Origin: an uncultured Saprospiraceae bacterium
Lineage (GTDB): Bacteria > Bacteroidota > Bacteroidia > Chitinophagales > Saprospiraceae
Assembly (NCBI GenBank): GCA_938041445.1
Contig: CALISO010000027.1
Location: 53,475 to 117,474 of the forward strand
Direction of reading: 5' to 3'
Length of the DNA stretch: 64,000 nucleotides
Shown: piece after piece, positions 56,577 to 64,000 of the stretch
Numbering within the stretch: the first letter of the stretch is position 1
Layout of the letters: each line of letters begins with the position of its first letter
Notes under the pieces: model-generated
What the model saw: only the letters and a program-made list of their open reading frames with translations
Told to the model about the DNA's origin: nothing
Database searches by the model: none
Program-made: the position numbers and the translations under genes

Positions 56577-59500
56577 TTAATATCCAAGCTTAACTACCCG
56601 ATGATAGTACACATCTCCATCTATACATATCCCTACCAAGTATACACCAGATGTGAAACTACTCATATCAATTGCAGTGGAATGATAGCTATTGAAAACA
56701 ACTTCACCATCAAAGTTGAAAATCATAACTGAATCAATGTTGACTTCAGAATTGATTATAATATGCGAAGATGTCGGATTGGGATAGATGGTAATGCTCG
56801 GCTTATTGCTGATTATAGTCGTGTTAGAGATTAAGTCAACAGTGACGATATCTGAGGTGCTACAATCATTCACATCAATAATCTCTATCGTGTAGTCTCC
56901 TGCAGGTAAATCATTGATCACTTCAGTGAATTCGACTTCTTCACCATTTACAAAAAGAGAGTAAGGACCTGTGCCCCCTTGAACTGATAAATTGATAAGT
57001 CCGAGATTACTATTAGTCTGATTGATGACGCTGGTGGTTACAGTTACTTCTTCTAATTCTTGAATAACGATGTTAGAAATAGATAAGGTACAGTCATTTG
57101 CATCCGTCACTTCGGCTTGATAGTTACCCGGTTGTAAGTCAGTCAATATTGGTAGTGTGTCTAGTGTGCTCCATACAATGTTGTATGGTTCTGTACCGCC
57201 ATTGATTGTCAATTCTATGCTACCATCATTTGCTCCAAAGCAAGATACATCAATTACCTGGTCGAGAGTGTAGTTGAGACTGCTAGGCTCAATGATTTCA
57301 AGTGAGTTACTTTCACTTGTACAACCAATACCATCTGTGATTGTAACTGTGTAGATATTTCCACTTAGATTGGATAAGGTATCGGATTGAGCATCACTTT
57401 CATGGATGGTACCATTGCTCCAATTATAATTATATGGGGGAACACCTTGATTGATAGAAACCTGAAGTTGGCCATTATTATTACCATTACATAAAATGTC
57501 TTGGACTAAAGCTAATTCCGAATTTAGTTGGACTCCATCCGTCATCACAGGAATATTTCTCATTGATTGTTTACATCCTGTTTCATCCACAACTGTTACT
57601 GAGTAAAGTCCGGATTGGAGATTATAGATGTCTTCACTGGTATTGCCGTTGGTGTCATTCCATAGATAGAACAACTCTCCAGTTCCACCATTAACCGATA
57701 GATCTATAACACCATCATTACTGCCTACGCATTGAGTATTAGTGATATCAGCGACTTCAATGACGATAGGATCAGGATTGGTAATATTGACTGTTTCTGT
57801 GATGATTCCACAGCCCTTACTATCAGTAACAGTAGCGATATAGCTACCAGAACCCAACTGAGCTATGTCATCTGTAAATTGATTGCTGTTCCAGTTGTAA
57901 GTATAGGGTGGTGTACCTCCGAAGACTGTTAACTGGATGGCTGCATTAGCATCATCAGCACATAGGTTTGTAGTGATATCATCAAAGATATAGTCCAATA
58001 CTTCTGGTTCACTGACTTCGATATTTGAGAGGATTTGACTGCAATGAGTTTGTGGATCAGTCACTGTTAGATGATAGACTCCAGCTATTAAATCTAAGAT
58101 GCTTGATTCGGTGTCACCGGTTGACCACAGATACTCAAGTGGTTGCCCTGCAATAGAATTGGCGATGATTCTACCATCATTGCCTCCAGCGCAGCCAACA
58201 GGTCTGATTTGTTGCACTCCTGCTAAGTCAGGTTCTGTAAAATTCAGCACCATCGGATCAGTCGTCGTCAGGCATCCATCACTATTAATAATTGCGGAAT
58301 AAGCTCCTGCTGACAATCCTGAAATAGTATTACCAGTCATACCATTAGACCAAGTGATAGAACAATCTTCACCGCAAGACGTCAATAAGGTGATGCTCCC
58401 ATCCAAGATTGCATTACAACTAGGATTGATAATATCGACAAATGTGTAGTTTTCAGTTGCCATATTGGTCACTGTGATTATATCTGTTGTAAGTGTGCAA
58501 CCGTTCCCATCACTGATTGTGGCTGTGTAATTTGCGGCTGGGATATTGGCAATTGTAGTCCCAATCATTTCATTAGACCAGATGACTTCGTAGGGAGCAG
58601 TTCCATTTGATGGTAGGATTGTGATGCCTCCTGTGGCAGCACCACCGCATTCACTTTCTTGAATATCGATGACAGTATAATCAAGAGTTGAAAGTGTAAG
58701 ATCATCTTCGCCTCCATTGCAGTTTTCGTCTATTCCATTACAAGGAATCTCATCGGCTGCTTGGTTAATGAGTGCATCGTTGTCATTACAGTCTCCTGGT
58801 GTCACGGTAAATAGACTAGTGTCAAAATCACAGCCATAGAAGACTATATCACTGTTCCCAAAGCCATCTCCATCATTATCTGGATAGTATGCAAGTGAAT
58901 CATCATTAGGGTCAAGTGCTAATAATGCTAATTGGTCGATACCAATATCTCCGAATACTGTCTCACTTGACATCGCAGAGAACCGTAATTGAATTATTAC
59001 ACCTTCATATTCTGACAAATCGACTGTTTCAAATTTCCATTCATCAACAGGATTGTCTGTTGCATGCCAGACTACTTCGACTTCTTGAGTTGCCATATTG
59101 AGAACAGATAGTGAAAGCTCTCCTGCATCTTGGCCATTCCGATGATATGCAAATGATAGGTGGCAATTATTACTTGATTGTTGTACAACTAGACATTGTG
59201 ATTGTAATGTTGCAACTTGATTTGGTTGGCAAATGTCTGGTTGATTCTCAATATATAGGTAGTTACCTATGCCACTCACATCTTCACTTGGTCCTGTAAA
59301 TTCCGTAGGTGTCCTGCCATTATTCACTATCCAATCTAAGTCATCATCATCGGCATTACTCCAAATACCTGTAATCTCACAATCCGATTGGCAATTAAGA
59401 GCACAAGTGGAATGATTGTCAAATGACTCTAAACTGATAGGATTTGCACATAGCGTCCTAAACTGGATTGGGCAACTATACGGTGATATTTGAAAAATGC

Positions 59501-60524
59501 TACATTCAGAGGCGACATAGAATTCGTAGTCTGTATCTGGCAAGAGGCCATTAAATGTGTAGGTCTGGACTCCACAGTCTTCATAAATTAATGTGCCATT
59601 ATTAATCGGAAAACCTTCTAGTCCAGTATTGATAATCAATCGACCGCAACCTTCAGGAGCTTCCCAAGTGATTGTAGCAGAGGTAGCAGTTAACTCATCA
59701 ACGCCTGTTACTGTAGGTACAACACATGGTTGATCAATGAATGAGAAGTGGACACCTTTGATGGTTCCGACATCTCCTACTGCTCGATCACAAATTTGTA
59801 ATAGCCAAGTACCGTTTGCTTCAGTGCTAACTGTACTCAATGGTGTTAAAGGTTGGAAACTCTGCTGTAGATTGGGTACACCATTTTCTAGTGTACTACA
59901 AGCAAGGTCTGTGAATAACGTTTGATCGTTACAGTCATCAGAATCAGGTGAACCAAAATTTTGTGTAAAAATTCCTTTATGTTCCACGACTGGTATTTTT
60001 ATTCCAGTAGGAGAGATAAGGATAATATTCAAGTCTGCCGGCCAAGGATGCTCAATGGTTAATCCAACAGAAGATAATTGCTGACCTTCTTCTACATCTG
60101 ATACTATAATCGGATAGTCAGTAAGACTTGGGCAACGATTGTCTCTAATCAACATATTGAGTCCACAAGGTGATTGATTGTCTATCGCCGTAGTGAATCG
60201 ATATGGGCCATTCCAATCGCTAGTTTCATTTCCACAGTCTTCTTGGATGAAAAGTGCATAGTCTTGACCAGAATCTAAGTTATCGAGTTGGTATGAGTTA
60301 CCTTCTATTTGCGTCAGCAGTATCTCATCTTCATCCTGCTCTAGTCTGTATCTAATGTTATATGTAGGATCGGATATGCCAGAGGTCGCAATCCAAGTGA
60401 TCTCAACTTGGCCCAGTCCATTGGGGTTGAAGTTGTTAACGATAGGCGGAGTACAGTCCTGACCCACAACAATCCCACTGCCCAGAAGCACTAAGATGAT
60501 CGAGATGTAGGATTGCCAATTCAT
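56577..60524 (-). CDS. Giant T9SS surface protein with P-domain, FN3, MopE-like and SprB-like repeats
   Basis: 1315 aa. Order: signal peptide, FN3 (~25-113), proprotein-convertase P-domain (~118-263, VSDVEEGQQLSSVGLTIEHPWPADL), second FN3 (~265-355), a jellyroll region (~370-530), a MopE-like putative metal-binding segment (YYPDNDGDGFGNSD ... DCNDND ... NGIDENCNG), about eight SprB-like repeats (~612-1235) and a type A T9SS tail (SITIYPNPTSSHIIINS ... GVYLVGICIDGDVYYHRVVKLGY). SprB repeats occur in the gliding adhesin of Flavobacterium. No protease or sugar-hydrolase site is seen. Likely a long adhesive or surface-layer fibre that gliding could use. Confidence 0.93.
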   Translation of the reverse strand: MNWQSYISIILVLLGSGIVVGQDCTPPIVNNFNPNGLGQVEITWIATSGISDPTYNIRYRLEQDEDEILLTQIEGNSYQLDNLDSGQDYALFIQEDCGNETSDWNGPYRFTTAIDNQSPCGLNMLIRDNRCPSLTDYPIIVSDVEEGQQLSSVGLTIEHPWPADLNIILISPTGIKIPVVEHKGIFTQNFGSPDSDDCNDQTLFTDLACSTLENGVPNLQQSFQPLTPLSTVSTEANGTWLLQICDRAVGDVGTIKGVHFSFIDQPCVVPTVTGVDELTATSATITWEAPEGCGRLIINTGLEGFPINNGTLIYEDCGVQTYTFNGLLPDTDYEFYVASECSIFQISPYSCPIQFRTLCANPISLESFDNHSTCALNCQSDCEITGIWSNADDDDLDWIVNNGRTPTEFTGPSEDVSGIGNYLYIENQPDICQPNQVATLQSQCLVVQQSSNNCHLSFAYHRNGQDAGELSLSVLNMATQEVEVVWHATDNPVDEWKFETVDLSEYEGVIIQLRFSAMSSETVFGDIGIDQLALLALDPNDDSLAYYPDNDGDGFGNSDIVFYGCDFDTSLFTVTPGDCNDNDALINQAADEIPCNGIDENCNGGEDDLTLSTLDYTVIDIQESECGGAATGGITILPSNGTAPYEVIWSNEMIGTTIANIPAANYTATISDGNGCTLTTDIITVTNMATENYTFVDIINPSCNAILDGSITLLTSCGEDCSITWSNGMTGNTISGLSAGAYSAIINSDGCLTTTDPMVLNFTEPDLAGVQQIRPVGCAGGNDGRIIANSIAGQPLEYLWSTGDTESSILDLIAGVYHLTVTDPQTHCSQILSNIEVSEPEVLDYIFDDITTNLCADDANAAIQLTVFGGTPPYTYNWNSNQFTDDIAQLGSGSYIATVTDSKGCGIITETVNITNPDPIVIEVADITNTQCVGSNDGVIDLSVNGGTGELFYLWNDTNGNTSEDIYNLQSGLYSVTVVDETGCKQSMRNIPVMTDGVQLNSELALVQDILCNGNNNGQLQVSINQGVPPYNYNWSNGTIHESDAQSDTLSNLSGNIYTVTITDGIGCTSESNSLEIIEPSSLNYTLDQVIDVSCFGANDGSIELTINGGTEPYNIVWSTLDTLPILTDLQPGNYQAEVTDANDCTLSISNIVIQELEEVTVTTSVINQTNSNLGLINLSVQGGTGPYSLFVNGEEVEFTEVINDLPAGDYTIEIIDVNDCSTSDIVTVDLISNTTIISNKPSITIYPNPTSSHIIINSEVNIDSVMIFNFDGEVVFNSYHSTAIDMSSFTSGVYLVGICIDGDVYYHRVVKLGY
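56825..58690 (-). repeat. tandem SprB-like repeats (about eight units)
   Basis: Units of ~70-80 residues follow the pattern ...C.G..DG.I.L.V.GGT.PY.Y.WS.G......L..LS.G.Y...VTD..GC.....I.I..P. Seven units carry the paired Cys of the family; the eighth (INLSVQGGTGPYSLFVNGEE) lacks the first. Repeats are diverged, not recent copies. Confidence 0.85.
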
Positions 60525-60552
60525 TAGGCCTATTTATTGCGTTACAAGATAA

Positions 60553-63414
60553 TTACCCTTTTATAACGAAGTTAATCATACGATTTGGTACAACAATGGT
60601 CTTCACGACATTACCACCAGATAGCCACTTCTCCATTGCTGGAAGTGCTTCTGCAAGAGCAATCAGCTGATCTTGAGTCTGCGAAGGTGTAGTCTCTAAG
60701 TCTGCTCTCTTCTTTCCATTGACGCATACAGGATAGACTACGCTGTCTGACACTAAAAATGATGCGTCAAATATTGGATAATCACTATGATGTATTGAGC
60801 CAGTATGACCAGTCTCAGCCCATAGATGTTCTGTTAAAAATGGTGCAAATGGTGCAAGCAACTGGACTAATGGTATTAAGACTTGCTTACTATTTGCTTC
60901 TGCTTTTTTCAATTCATTCACAGCAACCATAAATGCACTGATACACGTATTGAATGAGAATCCTTCGATATCTTTTCTGACCTTCTTTATTGTCTTATGT
61001 AGGATGGCAAGTTGATCTTTAGTAGCATCATCATCCGATATGACCAACTTCTCTTCTATATAGAACAAGCTCCAGAGTTTCTTGATAAACTTGGAGACTC
61101 CTTCGATACCATTCATATCCCAAGGCTTAGATTGCTCGATTGGCCCTAGAAACATCTCATACATTCTGAAGCAGTCTGCGCCATATTGCTCAATAATGTT
61201 GTCTGGATTGATGACATTGTACTTAGACTTAGACATTTTGCCTACCTCGCTATGAGTGAGTAATTGCGCATCTTTACTACCATTCTTTGAGATGAATTTT
61301 CCTTCACTGTAAGTGCCATTACCACATTCAAAGATTGCATCCTTGTACTTAGGTCTCCAATCAAGGAAGCGCTTAATACCTGACATATTGATATAAGAAT
61401 CTTCGCTCCCGTAGTTCGTCACAAAGTCAATGTGAATCGGTATGGCAGTATATTGGTCTATACCATTTGCTTCTGCAAGTTGAGAGCACAGGAATTTATT
61501 GCGACCATCTTCTTTAACTTTTTGTAAGTAGATTGATTCGATGACACCTTGAATCATCCCTTGATTGATCAACTTCTTGAATGGTTCGTCAGTAGGAAGA
61601 TGGCCAAGATCATAGAGAAACTTATGCCAGAATCTTGAATACATCAGGTGACCAACAGCATGTTCTGTGCCACCTATATAAAGATCAACATCTTGCCAAT
61701 AGTTGACAGCATTTTCGCTTACAAAGTTGTCAGGATTCTGACTATCCATATAACGAAGGAAGTACCAACTCGATCCTGCAAAACCAGGCATCGTATCAGT
61801 CTCTCTTTTTCCTTCAGGTGTGTTGACCCAATCAGATACTCTTGCTAGTGGTGACTTACCTTCAGCAGTAGGCTTAAAATCATCTAATGGTGGGAGTTCT
61901 ACAGGTAACTGATCAAGAGGGACCGCCTTAGCAATGCCATCATTGTCATAAATAATAGGAAATGGTTCTCCCCAATATCGTTGTCTACTGTAATTAGCAT
62001 CTCGGAGCTTGTAGTTACGCTTACGAGCACCCAATCCTTTATCATAGATTGCTGAGATAGCAGCTTTGATAGCATCCTTGACCTTCATTCCATTGAGAAA
62101 GTCAGAGTTAATCATCACACCAACCTTGCTACCAACTTCAGCATCAGGAAAGTCAGACTTATCTTGTACTTCGATAATCGGCAAGTCAAATTTTTTCGCA
62201 AATCGATGATCTCTCGGATCTTCAGCTGGTACAGCCATAATGGCTCCAGTCCCATAGTCTTTCAATACATAGTCACTGATGTAAATGGGTATCGCATTGC
62301 CTGTAAAAGGATGTGTTGCATATCCACCTGTGAATGCTCCAGAAACTTCTTTTTCATTTGACATTCTATCGATGTCAGATTTGGCAGCAGCTGCATCTTG
62401 GTATGCCTTGACAATGTCTGCCTGCTCTGGTGTAGTGATACTATTAACCAAGTCATGCTCTGGCGCAAGTACCATATATGTCACGCCAAATATTGTGTCA
62501 GGTCTTGTTGTAAATACTTCAATTGTCCCGTTTGCATCTTTGATGGGAAAGAACACTTGTGCTCCTGAAGATTTACCTATCCAGTTTCTTTGAATCGTTT
62601 TGAGAGACTCACTCCATTCGAGATTGTTCAAGCCGTCCAGAAGTCTTTCGGCATAGGCAGTCACTCTTAGTGACCATTGGAGCATAGGCTTTTTGATAAC
62701 GGGGTAGCCACCTCTTTCAGATCGACCATCTTTGACCTCATCATTGGCGAGGACAGTACCAAGTTCTTCACACCAATTGACAAATGATTCCTTTCGATAG
62801 GCCAAGCGATAATTCATCAATATATCTGCTTGTTCGATCTTGGTCATCACTGCCCATTCATCATTATCAAAGATGAGATCTTCTGCTCCGAATGCTGTGG
62901 TGTTGTGTGATCCTTCAGTCTCAAACAATTTGACTAGATCTGTAATTGGCATAGCTTTCTGTGCCTTAGTACAATAGTAGTGTTCGAAGAGTTGGATAAA
63001 TATCCACTGTGTCCATTTATAGTAAGCTGGGTCAGTCGTTTCTACCTTTCGATCCCAATCATAGTCAAAGCCTATATTATTGAGTTGCTCTTTGTACTTA
63101 GCAATATTAGTTGCTGTAGAGTCAGCCGGATGGACTCCTGTCTGGATTGCATACTGTTCTGCAGGTAATCCAAATGCATCGTATCCCATCGGATGGAGTA
63201 CATTGAAGCCATTTTGACGCTTGTATCTACTATAAATATCTGATGCAATGTATCCTAGTGGATGACCGACATGCAATCCTGCTCCTGATGGATAGGGAAA
63301 CATATCCAAGACATAGTACTTAGGCTTATCCTTGTCTATTTGTGTCTTATAGATTTGGTCTGTCGCCCAAGCCTTTTTAACTTTCGCTTCTACTGATTGG
63401 TGGTTGTATTGCAT
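60553..63414 (-). CDS. leuS: Leucyl-tRNA synthetase
   Basis: 953 aa. Charges tRNA-Leu in the cytoplasm. HIGH-type H48-VGH51 in FPYPSGAGLHVGHPLGY and KMSKS at residues 726-730 (KMSKSKYNVI). The CP1 editing domain (~230-420, VFTTRPDTIFGVTYMVLAPEH) contains the threonine-rich GAFTGGYATHPFTGNAIPIYISDYVL. Longer than the ~860-aa E. coli enzyme; extra residues include a segment between the catalytic core and KMSKS (GIDQYTAIPIHIDFV ... GSEDSYINMS), as known for Bacteroidota LeuRS. The truncated gene at the window edge ends 4 nt upstream, so the two may be co-transcribed. Confidence 0.98.
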   Translation of the reverse strand: MQYNHQSVEAKVKKAWATDQIYKTQIDKDKPKYYVLDMFPYPSGAGLHVGHPLGYIASDIYSRYKRQNGFNVLHPMGYDAFGLPAEQYAIQTGVHPADSTATNIAKYKEQLNNIGFDYDWDRKVETTDPAYYKWTQWIFIQLFEHYYCTKAQKAMPITDLVKLFETEGSHNTTAFGAEDLIFDNDEWAVMTKIEQADILMNYRLAYRKESFVNWCEELGTVLANDEVKDGRSERGGYPVIKKPMLQWSLRVTAYAERLLDGLNNLEWSESLKTIQRNWIGKSSGAQVFFPIKDANGTIEVFTTRPDTIFGVTYMVLAPEHDLVNSITTPEQADIVKAYQDAAAAKSDIDRMSNEKEVSGAFTGGYATHPFTGNAIPIYISDYVLKDYGTGAIMAVPAEDPRDHRFAKKFDLPIIEVQDKSDFPDAEVGSKVGVMINSDFLNGMKVKDAIKAAISAIYDKGLGARKRNYKLRDANYSRQRYWGEPFPIIYDNDGIAKAVPLDQLPVELPPLDDFKPTAEGKSPLARVSDWVNTPEGKRETDTMPGFAGSSWYFLRYMDSQNPDNFVSENAVNYWQDVDLYIGGTEHAVGHLMYSRFWHKFLYDLGHLPTDEPFKKLINQGMIQGVIESIYLQKVKEDGRNKFLCSQLAEANGIDQYTAIPIHIDFVTNYGSEDSYINMSGIKRFLDWRPKYKDAIFECGNGTYSEGKFISKNGSKDAQLLTHSEVGKMSKSKYNVINPDNIIEQYGADCFRMYEMFLGPIEQSKPWDMNGIEGVSKFIKKLWSLFYIEEKLVISDDDATKDQLAILHKTIKKVRKDIEGFSFNTCISAFMVAVNELKKAEANSKQVLIPLVQLLAPFAPFLTEHLWAETGHTGSIHHSDYPIFDASFLVSDSVVYPVCVNGKKRADLETTPSQTQDQLIALAEALPAMEKWLSGGNVVKTIVVPNRMINFVIKG

Positions 63415-63418
63415 TCGC

Positions 63419-64000
63419 TTACTCTGCTTCTTCTACTGATGTAAATGTTCTGTATTTGACCTGATCGGGCTTATTATCTCTAAATCCCCAAGACTCCAAC
63501 CATCGATTACGAGAATCTTTTTTGGTCACTCTGTACTTATAAGAGTAGAGTACTTGATCATCATTATTCTTGACAATCATACTCGTCTCATTGCCAGCAC
63601 CATCAAATCCAAATGTATAGGTCTTATCGACATTAGAAGCACCATCCATAATGACACGTTCTATCCTATCACCTTTTTTATTATAGTCAAAAGTCTCGAT
63701 TCTTAGTATTTCATCGCTTTCTGCTTCCATAGAGACAGTCCGACGCTTGTGACCATCTGTATTATGAAAAATATAATTGCTGAGAAGATTACCACTAGCA
63801 TCATGATATTCTGACTTGGCTGGTAGCCCAGAACCCTTATAGATATATGTTTCAGTTGCCTTGAGAGCACCGTTGGACTCATAAAACTTTCTCCATACAG
63901 GCAGATCAGTATCCTTATACTGAGTAGACTCCTTATAAAGTAATTCGCCTTTAGCAGATCCTGTTGCATCTTCGAAGACTGAGTAGATTTCTACATTCTC
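63419..64000 (-). CDS. C-terminal part of an unknown repeat-like protein (5' truncated)
   Basis: The track calls two short ORFs, but the frame of 63419-63730 has no stop up to base 64000, so this is one gene that continues outside the window. The visible ~190 residues show repeated Y-x-x-[DN]-G-x-[LK]...-x-Y blocks (YKGSGLPAKSEYHDASGNLL, FDYNKKGDRIERV, FGFDGAGNETSMIVKNNDDQVLYSYKYRVT), like the beta-strand repeats of YD/MORN-type or LolA-neighbour exported proteins of Bacteroidota. Family not identified. The second ORF (63703-63969) is a shadow. It lies just upstream of leuS on the same strand. Confidence 0.75.
   Translation of the reverse strand, partial: ENVEIYSVFEDATGSAKGELLYKESTQYKDTDLPVWRKFYESNGALKATETYIYKGSGLPAKSEYHDASGNLLSNYIFHNTDGHKRRTVSMEAESDEILRIETFDYNKKGDRIERVIMDGASNVDKTYTFGFDGAGNETSMIVKNNDDQVLYSYKYRVTKKDSRNRWLESWGFRDNKPDQVKYRTFTSVEEAE

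Noticed and set aside
63703-63969. 88-aa minus-strand ORF
   Set aside because: It overlaps a longer, open, repeat-bearing frame that runs on through the window edge; a shadow.

Overview
The window looks like a chromosomal segment of a gliding-type member of the Bacteroidota, most likely near the Saprospiria. This is inferred from five proteins with type IX secretion (T9SS) C-terminal signals (four type A, one type B/CHU_C-like), SprB-like repeats, a TonB-dependent receptor with a carboxypeptidase-regulatory-like N-terminus, TAnnTTTG-type -7 elements, AT-rich DNA, and no obvious Shine-Dalgarno sequences. I see no rRNA, tRNA, CRISPR array, transposase, phage gene or replication origin. The gene content reads as core metabolism interleaved with secreted and surface proteins.

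Layout. 1-7.1 kb: end of a T9SS cargo gene, a UPF1-like helicase, a coupled pair of secreted proteins, an outer-membrane-type protein and murB. 7.1-11.2 kb: a large propeller-type sensor kinase divergent from a stand-alone receiver protein. 11.3-14.7 kb: TolC, a HlyD/MacA-type adaptor and a small glycosyltransferase-like protein, with no permease. 14.7-21.2 kb: HtrA-type protease, lptC overlapping a T9SS type-B cargo gene, a YkvA-type protein and an MsbA-type ABC exporter. 21.3-29.5 kb: a beta-oxidation island (tetR operon divergent from acyl-CoA dehydrogenase, fadN-like and fadA-like genes, then a GT2 gene), with a 12+1+12 palindrome at the divergent promoter. 29.5-34.4 kb: SMP-30-like lipoprotein, serpin lipoprotein and monomeric isocitrate dehydrogenase. 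34.5-41.5 kb: a small conserved protein, a Cys-rich secreted protein made of two tandem modules, a lipoprotein, an M4 metalloprotease with a fused propeller and T9SS tail, a GT9 enzyme lacking a normal start codon, and a prohibitin-like protein. 41.5-49 kb: DUF302 protein, purC, a Nudix-like protein, a cytochrome c-glucose dehydrogenase fusion, a small secreted protein, tpiA, ald and trmN6. 49-55 kb: DUF5689 lipoprotein, TonB-dependent receptor and divergent secreted endonuclease/exonuclease/phosphatase, which I read as a possible extracellular nucleic-acid or phosphate scavenging locus. 55.2-64 kb: Pif1-like helicase, a giant SprB-repeat T9SS protein, leuS and a truncated repeat-like gene.

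Most likely functional units: (i) tetR/fad for fatty-acid oxidation under one operator; (ii) DUF5689-TBDT-EEP for uptake after surface hydrolysis; (iii) TolC-HlyD as part of an efflux pump whose inner-membrane component lies elsewhere; (iv) the sensor kinase and receiver as a possible two-component pair. Less usual items are the serpin with predicted P1 glutamate, the duplicated Cys-rich protein, the ATA/ATT-start GT9 gene and a stand-alone relative of the Bacteroidota VTEQVLVK-type repeat. Functions come from reading sequence motifs; no database search was run.
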